DNA from: Molossus alvarezi
Lineage: Eukaryota; Chordata; Mammalia; Chiroptera; Molossidae
DNA: 64,000 nucleotides
Direction: 5' to 3'
NCBI GenBank assembly: GCA_037176705.1
Contig: CM073898.1
Coordinates: forward strand, 24,660,488-24,724,487
The notes below the pieces were generated by a model. It did no database searches and was not told the origin of the DNA. It saw nothing but the letters and a program-made list of their open reading frames with translations. The translations under genes and the position numbers were made by a program. Below are positions 1-11,213 of the stretch, one piece after another (positions within the stretch are counted from its first letter, which is position 1; the number at the start of each line of letters is the position of its first letter).

Positions 1-849
1 CACTGTGTGATTTTTTTTTTTTTTTGGAATTGTTTTAGATATTACAATATACATCTTTAAATGATCACAATCTGTTTTCAATAATATACTACTTTATAAT
101 CAATGGGCATCATCTGCAGCAGCTTCTCTAAATTCCCTAATGCTCCTCTCCCGTGCTCAGTCTCTACATGGAGCTGTACAGTCTCAACCTATCCACATGC
201 TTCATTTCTTTCTTTCCTTCCCATTTTGTCCAAAGTGCTTATAGTCCTTCTGTCAGAGGACAGAAAACAGTTCCCAGCAATGCTCTGAGCATCTGTGGCC
301 AAGAGAGATGTCTACTCCTGTGACCTAGACACTCTACTGTTCTTGTTTCTGTACCGTGGGGGAACCTTTCTCTGTTGTGAGCACCTAGAAGACATTCTTC
401 TCATCAAAGCGAGCAGAGCCCAGAGCAGCAGGCTGGATGGGGAGTACTCAGAGCAAGAGAGAGAGCTGTAGGACAGACCACACACACTGCAGGGGAAGCC
501 AGCTCTCTGTACCCTCGAACTCAGAGAAGCATTTTGCAGGCTCATAGGAAGGCAGCAAAAGTCTTCACCCATGTGATTGACCAATACTCTGAACTTTGAG
601 CAATTTTCAAATCTGAAGTCAGAAGCTGAGATTAGGATGTTTTACAAAATGTAATAAAGACCCTAATGCAAAGGTATTAGTAAGACTGGTGTAAGAAATT
701 TGTGGAGGATTCAGAAAAGAAACAGTGGGACTTGGAACATCCCAAGAAGATGCCCAAATGGAGATGGTTCTTTGTATTCCACCAGTTCTTGGTGATGGGA
801 AATTGGAAGTATACACCAGGAAGCCACCAATGATTTATAGTTTGCTTAA
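1..849. other. Unclassified noncoding stretch
   Basis: A T-run lies at 11-25. Otherwise I recognise no gene, RNA or repeat family. Short reading frames on both strands have no domain-like composition. Confidence 0.5.
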
Positions 850-1096
850 AAAAAATTATGCCTCAGTGGCTTTTTATCTGTCTTGAGCATTCTGGTGCCT
901 TTCCTCAGGGCCATTCCTCTCTCTGGATCATGTTCCCTACTTCTTCCCCCAGGAATATTTTCTTGGCCTTTCATTGTCCTAAACTCCAAAGGCCCTTCTT
1001 TTGCTGCTGTAACTTGTTTCCTGAGCCCACGCAAACCAGCTGGCTTACTTCTTCCACAGCTCACTTCTTCTACCTCTGTGACTTTCTGAGTAAACT

Positions 1097-1135
<39 letters not shown>
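850..1135 (+). other. A-tailed segment, possible retrocopy
   Basis: Unique-looking sequence runs directly into an uninterrupted poly-A of about 34 bases (1102-1135). A long pure A-tail is typical of a fairly recent L1-mediated insertion. I could not identify the parent sequence, and no AATAAA lies just before the tail. No convincing flanking duplication was found. It could be the 3' UTR of a processed pseudogene, an unrecognised SINE or L1 3' end, or a simple expansion. Confidence 0.3.
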
Positions 1136-1138
<3 letters not shown>

Positions 1139-2986
1139 TCACTTTAACTAAATAACATACAGTTCTCATTCTACAGTGAAGGGCGAAGCATTTTTTTTTA
1201 TTTTTTTTTTACCATCCCTTTCTATTGCTTTTGTAAATTCCCAACTTACAGATCTTCCATGTCACGATGTACACAGGAGGTTGGGCTTCGGGTGCCTGGC
1301 ACGACTTGCAGGGGACAGTGCATTGCTTAAAGATGGAAAACCATGCAAACAGCAGAGCCCGTACCAGAAGCTGCTTTAACAAGGCTTTTATCTATGAGGG
1401 TGTGGTGCTCATTAGACTTTTACACCCCTCCTGCCCAAACGTACCCTCATTTCCTGTTACAAAGTAGTGCAACATCCCCTACAGAAGATAACGATAGAGT
1501 TGCCTCCAACAGAGACCATCACTACATGCTTCAGACCACAGTTGCCATGGAGGCACGTGTTACTTTGAAGCTGTGGACAGAGCCCCCAAAGCCTGAGAAC
1601 CCATTGCTGAGCAAGAGGAGCTCATAGACTACACGCAGGGTGGTGCAGGCGTGGCGGAGCACTAGCAGTCACCGGAGGGGTGGCATATTTTGCCTTAGAT
1701 CATGTCCTTTAAACCAATAACCAGAGTCTGCCCATAGCGATAAGTGCCAAAACCCAGAAAAGCCAACCCTCCTCTGGACTGGCAGCCCCTTGAAACAAGT
1801 TCATCGTAAACAAGGCAAATGACAGTCACCTGAGTGGAAAGGCTGACCTCAGTGTCTCAGGCTGTAAGTCACTGAGAAAGAACTGTGTTTCCCCTGAGAA
1901 TTACTATTTCTTTCCTGCTCTATTTGTTTTTTTCTTTTTCTCCCTAGCTTTTCTCCATCTTTTTTATTTTTATTTTCCTGCTGTCTTTGTCCATGCATGA
2001 TGATTAGTCTGGAAAGATAGTAAAGTGTAGGAACCATCTGTTGTTCTTTCCACTTTTTAAATTCTCTGATTGCTGACCATACCTATCTCAACCCTGACAG
2101 TGACCCCAGCTCAGAAAGGCTCGGAGTCCCTCCTAGAATGCAGTCCACCATTGCAGCAGCCCCTTGGGACTGTTGAAGGACATGTGTGGCGCCTGATGAC
2201 ATTTGATCGAGGTTTGACTATAGGCTCATCTGCTTGGTATAAAATCATAGGCTAACCTAGGAAAGACTACTGGGCCTTGTAACCATTGTAGACATTCAAG
2301 AAATAGTCATTGGAATGATTAAAAAAATTAAACAGCTTATAAAATGCTTTGCAGACATAAGGTAATATTATTTGGGCACTCCCAGCCAACTCTATAATTC
2401 TAAGGCACCTGTGGTATAGTTCCCATTGGGACAGAACACTAGGGCCCACACCTTGTGCTCTGATGTTGGGGACTCTCAGGTAGAGAAACAATATGGGTAT
2501 TTTGATATTTCCTCTCTGTCTCCTGTATCTACTTCTCAGTTGTTCCCGAGCTCAGAAAAGGGATAACATGATGATATTGATTGACTCATGCCTTAAATAA
2601 CAAAGTTCCTTTAGGCTCAAGTTCAGTAATAAATGGAAACGATGGTCAGACTGCGCTTGAGTCTTCTTAACAAAACCATCCAGGGGAGGAAGTCTTACCC
2701 CTCGGTTCCCGCCACTTCTCAGCACACAGCTCTTCCTGAGGAAGGCAAACCTGGGCCACTCTTGCCAGCGCACCTGGAATAATCTATTTGGCTCCATGAC
2801 CTTGGGATATTTGCTTAACTGCAACATGTTCAATTTAATGTTGGTCTTGATTTGTTCTGTTGTTGTTAGCGTAGGAGAAAAGAGAAGGTCAGAAATACTG
2901 GCATTGGTTGGTGAGCATTTCATAGGAAATCATGCTATGTCTCATAATTCATCTCATTTACAGAAGGTAAGAAACTCTAAAACCCT
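1136..2986. other. Unclassified noncoding stretch
   Basis: Contains T-rich patches near 1190-1211 and 1925-1980. No repeat family, RNA gene or coding exon was recognised. Reading frames here are short and overlap on both strands. Confidence 0.5.
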
Positions 2987-3025
2987 GGTGTTTTGTTTTT
3001 TTTTTTAAAAAAAAAAAACACCACT

Positions 3026-3256
3026 CCCTAGCCGGTTTGGCTCAGCGGTTAGAGCGTCAGCCTGTGGTCCCGAGAGACCCGGGTTCGGTTCCCGCTAAGG
3101 GCACGTACCTCGGTTGCAGTTGTCCCCGGCCCTGGTCGGTTGTGCGGGTGGCAGCCACTCGATGTGTCCCTTTCACATCGATGTTTCTCTCTCTCTCTGT
3201 TCCTCTCCCCACCCCCCCCCAACTCTACCTGAACAAAAAGTGGAAAAAAAAAAAAA
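3026..3256 (+). mobile_element. VES-type SINE, full length
   Basis: The 5' head CCCTAGCCGGTTTGGCTCAG contains a pol III A-box-like TGGCTCAGCGG, and a B-box-like GGTTCGGTTCC follows. Next come the GCCACTCGATGTGTCCCTTTC body, a CT tract, and an A-rich tail after GAACAAAAAGTGGAAA. It is inserted into an A-run, so the target duplication (AAAA-CAC) cannot be delimited exactly. The tRNA-like head is part of the SINE and is not a tRNA gene. Confidence 0.92.
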
Positions 3257-3385
3257 CACGTTCATTGAACAAATATTTATTGAGTGCTGTGTAGGAACTT
3301 TTCTATAGGTAGGGCTACAGTGATGAGCAAAACCAGACATAAACTCGGACCTCATAGAACTTTAGAGAGGACGGGCTGTAGCACT
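3257..3385 (-). mobile_element. L2 LINE 3' end fragment
   Basis: The run TTCATTGAACAAATATTTATTGAGTGCTGTGTAGG, continuing to GGCTACAGTGATGAGCAAAACCAGACA (3261-3341), is the reverse complement of the mammalian L2 terminus. It is diverged and non-coding. Confidence 0.7.
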
Positions 3386-3750
3386 CACCAAAAATGAATG
3401 TGAAGGTGCCCGCCTTTCATTCCCTGATGCCCCTAACTAGACTGAGCTAATGTTTTACTCTGGGGATCTCGCGTGAGGCCCTAAAGAGCATATACTCTGT
3501 TGTCTCAATCTTATGCATGTATTCTCTAAAACCAGCAATGTGCTAAATTTTAAAATATTTCGTTGCTATGTGTTGGAATGTAGATTCAAATCTGTAACAA
3601 GAAACTTTTATTTAATCTAAGATACTGTCAGTTTTAAAAGCATTATTTTATATACTGCTATGAATGCAAATGTGTGTCAATTAAACTGACATGTCAACAA
3701 GTTTAAGACATAGGTTGATATCAGAAATATTGGAATGTGAACAAAATAGT
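3386..3750. other. AT-rich unclassified stretch
   Basis: AT-rich sequence with no recognised family and no reading frame of interest. Confidence 0.5.
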
Positions 3751-3880
3751 ATAGCTTTCCCCAAAGAGTGGTCTCTGGACCCAAATCACCAGCATCCCCT
3801 GAACACTTGTTGGGAATTCAAACGATCTAGCTTCACCCCAGGCCTCCAACTGATTCTGATTCAGAACCACTGAAACAGCG
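3751..3880. mobile_element. MER5-like hAT-Charlie MITE remnant
   Basis: Contains the order typical of MER5-type elements: AGTGGTCTCTGGACCC, then CACCAGCATCCCCTGAACAC, TTGTTGGGAATTCAAA, CACCCCAGGCC and finally a CAGAACCACTG terminus. Only the recalled consensus supports the family name. Non-autonomous and inert. Confidence 0.6.
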
Positions 3881-4196
3881 CATCTTAGCATCTTTGGGAT
3901 GTATTTCAAAAAATTCTTCAAAGATTCAGTCAGTGAACATTTTTTGAGAATCTATAACATACAAGAATCATAGTTTTGAATATTCAGGGGAAAGTATACA
4001 TTCAGAAATGGCCCCGCCAAACTGAGTGTACTGCTTTTTCAGATACAGTGATGGTTCACAATGGAGAAACCAAATGTCTTATAAGGAAGGCATTACTCAC
4101 AAGTATTATTTTGATTCAAAACTGGACTGGGGCCCTGTAAGGCTTCTCTAGGTAGTATGGGGATAGAGGAGGAGGTTTGAAGTAATTGGTGGAGGC

Positions 4197-4400
4197 AGAG
4201 GTTTGTATTCCGACAGGCTTGGGTTTGAATCCCAACTCTCCTGTTTACTTGCAGTTTGGGAAAGTTGTCTCACCTCCTCTGTGAATGAGAGATGATGTCA
4301 AGTTTACAGGGGTGTTAGCACTGTTTCTGAGGAACAAGTATTTTAATGTTTGTAAACACAGTACCTGACAGCGCATTCTCACTGAATGGTGTTTAAAAAC
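4197..4400 (+). mobile_element. MIR SINE
   Basis: GGCTTGGGTTTGAATCCCAACTC, then CTGTTTACTTGCAG, then CACCTCCTCTGTGAATGAGA and a 3' part ending in CAGTACCTGACAGCGCATTC follow the MIR consensus order. Diverged mammal-wide repeat. Confidence 0.72.
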
Positions 4401-5700
4401 GAGCCCATATATACATCCTGGGCTCCACATTCTCTTAAAAACAGAGGACCTCCGCCCTGGTTAGCAGAGAACAGGCTACAGAATCATCCTCCAGAGGAGG
4501 CTTACAGTAGGGAAACGAGCGGGAGTGGGAGGGCAGAGAGTTAAAATCAGCAGAAGCACAGGGCACCCTCTTTGAGTGTCTGTCAAAGGAGGTCTTTTCT
4601 CCATAATGCTGATGTAGGAAGTCAGGGCGAAGCAGGTTCTCAGTGCTCACAGAGGAGCATGTGCACAACCATGACCGACTATCTCTCAGTCACAAGTCCT
4701 TGCTTGTAAAGAACTTGTTAAAAGATGAGCTGTGAAGAAACTCTTAATCAAATGAGGCTTCTAGGGAAGGCAAAAAGAAAGGTGAACTGTTCAGCACTGT
4801 GAGCAGGAGATGAGGAGGTGATGGCATTTGCTTGCAAAGAAACAACGAACACAAATTTTCCAAAGGACTCATCTGTTTTGCATGTAAAACTGGCATCGAG
4901 CACATCGTTTGGTCCATAATTGCATGGCATTAACATTTTCATATGGATCGTGAAAGTATATAAAACACTGTAACATGGAGAACCAATATTGGCTTTGGTA
5001 GCTGACCCTTAATTGTTTCCTACAAGAGAGGTCTGTGCTGAGGAGGGTAGCTACCTTGCCCCGATTTTCCACTCTCTAAGAGGAAATCATCGCCTCCATT
5101 TCTCGGCCCAGAGAAGCATCATTCTGATCAGATGTATCTTTTAAAATCTCAAAGCTGGACATGCCCTTGAACCTTCTTGCTCTGTTAGCCCACAACGGGG
5201 TCACTGAGATCTCTGAGCTAATGCACTTTTGTTTTTTCACCAGGTGAGAGCCTAGAGTTGAGAACGCTAGCAAAAACACAGAAATAAACCAACCACGTGC
5301 CTCTTTGGGCATCTGATCTGGTCTCTGAGTGTGGACTCAGAAATCACTGGGCGCTTAATTATACATCTAAACATAGTTCATGAATTTGCATGTGTAAGTA
5401 ATCAGGGAAATATTTGCTTAGAAATGTGTTCCATTTCCTCTGTTTGCTCTAAATCAAATTACTGAGTAGAAGATCAGATTTTGAAATACTTTAAAAAAAT
5501 GTATTCTAGAGGCCCTCCACTTTAGCCTGGGACCCTGTCAGACCTCATGACCCAACTATGTTAGACATAATGAGAACTCCTTTTGGGGAGGCTGCCAATG
5601 GCAGGCAAGGACATGGGCCAAAGTTGGTCCAGTGACTTAAGATGCGAAACCCTTTCCCCTACTCTTCACCCTAGCAGGACCCACATTTCATTTATACTGA
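4401..5700. other. Unclassified noncoding stretch
   Basis: No gene, RNA or repeat family recognised. Several short antisense reading frames are present, but none resembles a known protein and no splice or promoter context can be assigned. Confidence 0.5.
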
Positions 5701-5723
5701 TTCTCTCTCTCTCTCTCTCTCTC
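5701..5723 (+). repeat. (CT)n microsatellite
   Basis: About eleven uninterrupted CT units. Confidence 0.9.
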
Positions 5724-5804
5724 CCATAGTAAGAATGTTCAGTAGGCACACAGAAGGGGCATTATGAAGGACTCCGAACAGAGCCTGGTATCGTATTGCC
5801 TGTC

Positions 5805-5960
5805 TCCATTCATTCATTTATCCATTAATTCAAATGTTTTCAAGTACCTACTATATACCATATTGTAAATACAAAGGTGAAAAACATAACCCTTGCTTTT
5901 AAGACAGCAACAGTCTAGAGGGAAATCACACAGATAATGACAATGCACTATGATCAATGC
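5805..5960 (-). mobile_element. L2 LINE 3' end fragment
   Basis: TTCATTCATTTATCCATTAATTC, then TACCTACTATATACCATATT, then GGTGAAAAACATAACCCTTGC matches the reverse complement of the L2 terminus. Strongly decayed. Confidence 0.55.
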
Positions 5961-5984
5961 TATTAATACACGTAGGGCAGATTG

Positions 5985-6150
5985 AATTATTGGTTCTAAT
6001 TCCTCCCTTCCCCGTAGTATTACTGTTACATATCCACACTTTCCATGGCTTCATATGGGTGGAGCGTACTTCCCTGGCCTTGGTTCTGGGTTTGGCCACA
6101 TGCTTTGCTTTGGTCAATGGGGCACAAGTAGAAAATTGAAGTGAGCTTGA
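5985..6150 (+). mobile_element. Ancient LTR-like repeat, 5' part
   Basis: The run CTTGGTTCTGGGTTTGGCCACATGCTTTGCTTTGGTCAATGGG (6079-6121) matches my recollection of a mammalian LTR-class interspersed repeat. The 3' part of the same kind of element seems to occur at 38.1-38.4 kb. The exact subfamily is uncertain. Confidence 0.4.
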
Positions 6151-6415
6151 ATTCTTTAGTTTATTCATCACCATGAGAAAAAAAAACTGAACCACTACCT
6201 CTCAGAATGAGACATGGAGCAGGAGTTGTTCCAGAGAACCTACAGATGGATAAGTGAGAAATAAATGCTTATTGTTGTCTCCCACTGAGATTCTGTGGCT
6301 GCTTATGGGCATAGCAAGAGCTGACGATATACTGATGGCTCCCCATTCAGGCTTGAAGATCCCGAGGAGGCTCCTGAGAGGTGGTGGTGAGTAAGCTGAG
6401 ACCTGAAGAATAAGT

Positions 6416-6458
<43 letters not shown>
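6416..6458 (+). repeat. (GT)n microsatellite
   Basis: About twenty uninterrupted GT units, followed by GGTGG-rich sequence to about 6500. Likely polymorphic. Confidence 0.95.
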
Positions 6459-6463
<5 letters not shown>

Positions 6464-6499
6464 TGATGAGAGGTGGTGGGGTTGGTGGTGGGAGGTGGA

Positions 6500-7125
6500 A
6501 GGGAGAGCAGACAGAGGGAACAGAGGCGAGTTCTCTGAGCTACAAGTAGTGGGTCTTGGCTGCAGTGGGTGCAAGAACCAGCAACCTTGCACAGAGCCAC
6601 CATCCTGAAGAGAGGGGAGGCCCCCATTCAATAGTCCACTTGAGGGCACTCTCTGTGGACACCAGCTGCTGCCTCATCACTGAGGATTTCTTTGAAGAGG
6701 TTTCTTATAGGGAAAAGCTACTCATGGGGAAGTGTCATGTCATTTTGACCTATGTTCATATCCTATTATCCATTTTGAAAGTACGTCAAATGGACAGAGT
6801 CTGGTTGAACACTCAAGTCCGTTGTGTGCAACACATGTCTTCCTGGTACACAGTGTACATGAGGTTGCTCTATGTCCCATACAGTATCCTAACTGTACTG
6901 TTGGTTAGTACCTTTTATCTATCATATGTCTTGTCTTAAAGACCTATAATTTTTATTTTCAGGATATATATTCGAGGATCATAGAATTATTAAATTAGTA
7001 GAGAGTTTAAGTTTTTAATACAGCGTTCTAATAAAGCACCAGAAAGATGAAGTGAGCCACTAGAGATTGCACAGCAAATTCTTAGCAGGGCAGAAATGGG
7101 CAAGGTTTTTACTTTAATCCTTTGT
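6500..7125. other. Unclassified noncoding stretch
   Basis: No repeat or gene recognised. A 127-codon frame starting at 6556 has no domain-like features. Confidence 0.45.
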
Positions 7126-7226
7126 TCCCTTTCCCTTTTCTCCCTCTCTTCCTCTTTCCCTCCCTCCTCTCCGCCCTTCCTCCCTTCTTCCTTCCTTCCT
7201 CCCTTCCTTCCTTTCCTCCACCCCCT
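7126..7226 (+). repeat. Polypyrimidine (CCTT/CCCT)n tract
   Basis: About 100 bases that are almost entirely C and T on the plus strand, with TTCC and CCCT repeats. The long overlapping frames here on both strands are low-complexity artefacts. Confidence 0.9.
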
Positions 7227-7559
7227 AGACTGCCCTGTTCCCTTTCCCATGTCCCCTTGGTGCCCAGCTGGCCCTGGCCCACTGGTTTGGATACCCTCAT
7301 ACTGGTCACCCTGGCCTGGGCCACAAGAGCGGGCCGGGTCACCCACCCCCCCTTTGTGGCTAGCTGTACTTTGGGAAAAGTGGAGAGCTGAACACATTTC
7401 TGTTGCTCTTTCTTTTCCACCACGCTGAGCCTTAGCTGGAACATTTTTTTGTTTCTCTTCATGCTAGAAATCCCCTTTCCCACTATGTGATCACAGCCAT
7501 GATCAAGTCGTCACAGCACCTGTCTATATGGGAAGGCCCCATGCGCTGCAGATCGAGTT

Positions 7560-7561
<2 letters not shown>

Positions 7562-7596
<35 letters not shown>
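7562..7596 (+). repeat. (AC)n microsatellite
   Basis: About seventeen uninterrupted AC units. Confidence 0.95.
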
Positions 7597-7599
<3 letters not shown>

Positions 7600-7735
7600 G
7601 TAACTCTGTCTCTTCCCTCTATTTTACACTAAACTTAGATTCTAAATATTATTAAATATTTTTCTTCTTTTATTTTCCTCTTATAAAAGGGTTTGCCAAT
7701 ATAACAGTCCTTATTGATTTGAAAGGGAAGGAATT

Positions 7736-7942
7736 TTTTTCTTTATTGATTTTAGAGAGAGGAGGAAAGAGGGAGAGAGAGATAGAAACATCAGTAAGAG
7801 AGAACATCGATTGGCCACCTCCTGCATGGCCCTCACTGGGGCTCTGACCCACAACCTGGGCATGTGCCCTGACCTGGAATCAAACCGGCGACCTCTTGGT
7901 GCATGGGTCGACACTCAACCAGTGAGCCACACCGGCCGGGTA
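7736..7942 (-). mobile_element. VES-type SINE, TTTATTGATTTTAGAGAG subfamily
   Basis: Reads in reverse from TTTCTTTATTGATTTTAGAG through GAACATCGATTGGCCACCTC and CAACCTGGGCATGTGCCCTG to the tRNA-like end GTGAGCCACACCGGCCGGG. It is flanked by a 17-base duplication, GAAAGGGAAGGAATTTT at 7721-7737 and GAAAGGGAAGGGATTTT at 7943-7959, with one mismatch. This proves target-primed insertion. Confidence 0.93.
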
Positions 7943-7959
7943 GAAAGGGAAGGGATTTT

Positions 7960-8605
7960 AATTGTGTTCAAAGGACTTAATCTATTCATTGAAAGAAGCA
8001 TAATGCATTTGCTTCCTCAGGATTTGGTATTTTCTCTGAAAAATGTAATGTTAGAGAAGCATTATAGACTTAACAGGATTAGATCCCCCCACATATGTGT
8101 TTCTGTATTCTATCTATAATCTACATCATATGAAATAGTAATAATAAGAGCCTTTCCACTTGTAACACTTACTGAAAATTGACTTGATCATAACTTCCAA
8201 GTACATCATTAACACATAGTTAAGTATACATGCTTTTTCTCTCTTTCCTTCTTTTTTGGTTTAGAACAATTTTAACATCTGTGGTGTATACTTTTCTGAA
8301 ATTTGACTGACATCTTGGATTACATGCTCCTTTGATAAGATCTATAAACTAAAAATTCAGATGTTTTCCTTTATTCTAACCAGTACAAAATTGTCAAGAT
8401 GATCTTAAAAGCTCAATGACTTAACTAGATACTACTGAGTCGGTAATTAAACAGAGAAACCATCCAGTCATTTGCCAAGGAATTTTATCCACGAAAGTGT
8501 CCCGGAGTTAGAAACTATCCAGATCCTAAAACTGGGAAGTTAAAATTAACAACTAGAAAAATGACTGGTTTTGCCTTTAACATTTCTCTTGAATAAAACT
8601 TGGCT
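7960..8605. other. AT-rich unclassified stretch
   Basis: AT-rich, with no recognised family and no reading frame of interest. Confidence 0.45.
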
Positions 8606-8765
8606 TTGAGGTAGTTTGTAATCTGGGTTCTAGTCCCTGCTCAGCCACAATTAGACACGTGACCTTGGACAAATCACATAAGCCTCTGTGGTCACAGACT
8701 CCTCATTTATGAAATTAGGAGGTTGAACCAAGTTAGCTCAGAATTTCTGCCTATTTCTATGTCTA
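8606..8765 (+). mobile_element. MIR SINE
   Basis: AATCTGGGTTCTAGTCCCTGC, then GTGACCTTGGACAAATCAC, AAGCCTCTGTGG and CTCCTCATTTATGAAATTAGG follow the MIR core in order. Confidence 0.75.
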
Positions 8766-9715
8766 GTACTTAACGTTATTATTCCAAGAGTAGTTGGTTT
8801 CATTTATTCTCCAAATCCACTTAGATGAGAACCAGTAAGAAGGAGGTCAGAATTGTAGCAAGTGGCACCCAGGTTGAATGGAAATAACTTTGCTATAGAA
8901 AGGTATACTAACTATGAGACCAAATTATACACTTAATATGGCTGTTCTTTTAGGTCCTTAAGAATGAATCAATAACATAAAGCCTGATTTGGTTACATAT
9001 ATTTCTCCCTGGACCTAGCATCTTACAAAAGGAGGCAGACTCTTCTAGAAACAAAAGCCAATATTATCATAAGTGACTGTTTTACTTAGTACCTTCCTTA
9101 GAACTCCTTGGTAACTAGTAACTACCACCAACTCAAGTGAGTTTCAGTAACACGTTTCATTTTAAGGATACAGAGATATCTCATGGAACCCTGGAACAGA
9201 AATGCAGCTGGACCTCAGGAGAGGTCTGCAGCCAGGAAGAGAGAAGTTGTGAGCAACCCTGGTAGGATCCTCTTTCTATCTCTTGCTGTTACTTCTCTCT
9301 GATTATCACCTACATTCCTTCCCTCTGCAGAATGTGCAGCCTCTGAGAGAACATTCACTCTTGCCAATCACCACCCAACACGCACACACACCTTGTTCTA
9401 GAAGACAACATTTTATTTGTCTGTATATTCATTTGAAATTTCTCTATCCAAATCCCAAATTCCTAAATAAAGAATCTGATTGCTCTGATTGGCTCAGCAT
9501 GGTCATGCATGCATCCCTAGTCCAGTCGACTGCAGCCAAGGGGGTAGGGTCATGTGTTAGACTGGGCTATGGAGCAAGGACTCTGCATTGCACTACTCTA
9601 GGGGGTACTTTTCACATTGTATGTGCCTGATGTTCAATGTTGTTATGCAGTGAGACGTCCTTAGTAATAGCCGAAAGTCATTTACTATAGTCAATGCACC
9701 ACATTTGCAAAAAAA
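8766..9715. other. Unclassified noncoding stretch
   Basis: No repeat or gene recognised. A 115-codon frame at 9283-9630 is not domain-like. Confidence 0.45.
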
Positions 9716-9716
9716 T

Positions 9717-9719
9717 CAA

Positions 9720-9752
<33 letters not shown>

Positions 9753-9914
9753 TCGGACTGCAGGCCGACGCTCTAACCGTTGAGCCAAATTGGCCAGGGC
9801 TCTCTCTCTCTCTCTTTTTTGGTATGTGCCCCTAGTGGGAACTGAACCCGGGACTCTCTGGTCCACAGGCCAACGCTCCAACAGCTGAGCCAAACCAGCC
9901 AGGGCAACCTCCTT
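9717..9914 (-). mobile_element. Chimeric VES SINE with two tRNA heads
   Basis: The insert contains two head segments in the same orientation. One ends AGCCAAATTGGCCAGGGC at about 9799. The other ends AGCCAAACCAGCCAGGGC at about 9905. CT tracts precede each head, and the usual VES body and A-tail are missing. The whole unit is flanked by CAACCTCCTT at 9717-9726 and 9905-9914, so it behaves as a single insertion event. Confidence 0.8.
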
Positions 9915-10970
9915 CTCAATACAACTCCCTTTTACTTATCAGACCTTAGTAAGTTTTTTATACTCGAGGGCCCAAAACTCCACCAATCTGTAGGGCCTAT
10001 GACACATGTCTTATTCTTCACAGTTCTCTATCTTGTGCCTGACATGAGCATTTGGTGGTAGATGAGACAGTAGATCGCCCATGTTTCTCTCTGAAAGTCA
10101 CTCCAATGTCATGATAGCTCTCAAGACATCTATGAGACTGTCCCCTCCTCTTCCTTATTTAGAAGCAAGAATTCCAAATGTGTGGTATGCTTAGGTGCTG
10201 TCTTTTAGCATCCAGCATTCCCTTGGCTTCCCCTCCACAATCAGCCCGAAACTCAACCTGCACTGAGAAGAGACAGTCCTCACACTAACACGAAGCCGTG
10301 TGTTTCTCTTCCAACACACGCAGATCCACTGGACGTGAACCAGTATTACACATTTTTAATTTATTTTCTTTGATTCAGAACTTCTTCATGCAGATTTATG
10401 AACACTAGACATGGAGATCAGTTTAATTCTCCCTAATTCTGCCTTATTTAACTTGGCTCTTCGGGGGATGGAGCTTTTGCTCAAGTGGCTACAGTTACAA
10501 TATGAAATCTTTGAAAAGCTGAGCTGCTTTGTTTGGTGTTTGGCATCTAGTGCATGTAAAACAGCCTGGATCCGATATTTCCTTTCCTCTAAGTAAGAAC
10601 ACATCTCTTGAAAAGGTTTGGTGCAGTCTTGCCAAAGAAGGAAGCAGGGAACTGAAGCCAGCCTGGAGTTTCATGAGCTATGGAAAACTGGCTAAATTCA
10701 CCATGAAAATAATTTGGAAACATGAAGTGAGTACAGAGCAGCTTCTTCCTAGCTCAGTTCATTCCAACCTCTGGGAATACTATGCATTAATGCATATTTG
10801 CTGAAAAAGGACGTTTAGGTTGAAATGTTATTAATTTATAGGAATCTAGTTCAGAATCGTGATCATCTGAACAAGTGTCAAGTTTCCCTTTGAGCTATCT
10901 TTGAAAAATAATATTTGTAATGGAATTAATGATACACATGAATGGCAGACTACGTTCTGTTTCTTTTTTT
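9915..10970. other. Unclassified noncoding stretch
   Basis: No repeat or gene recognised. A small hairpin sits at 10297-10320 (CGTGTGTT and AACACACG arms, 8-base loop). Confidence 0.45.
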
Positions 10971-11213
10971 TTAATCCTCACTGGAGGACCTTTTTCCACT
11001 TTTTGTTCAGACAGTCTGGGTGGGAGAGAGAGGAACAGAGAGAGAGAGAAACATTGATGTGAAAGGGACACATCGAGTGGCTGCCACCCACACGACCCAA
11101 CCAGGGCCGGGGACAAACCACAACCGAGGTATGTGCCCTTAGCGGGAACCGAACCCAGGTCTCTCTGGACTGCAGGACAATGCTCCAACCACTGAGCCGA
11201 ACCGGCCTGGGCC
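10971..11213 (-). mobile_element. VES-type SINE, full length
   Basis: Reverse-strand VES running from TTAATCCTCACTGGAGGACC through TTTTTGTTCAGACAG, a GA-rich tract, GGACACATCGAGTGGCTGCC and AACCGAACCCAGGTCTC to GAGCCGAACCGGCCTGGGCC. A possible weak duplication (TTCTGTTTCTT versus CCATTCTTCTT) flanks it. Confidence 0.92.

Noticed and set aside
7096..7483. Overlapping frames rich in S/P/F or K/E/G
   Set aside because: They are translations of the polypyrimidine tract and its complement.
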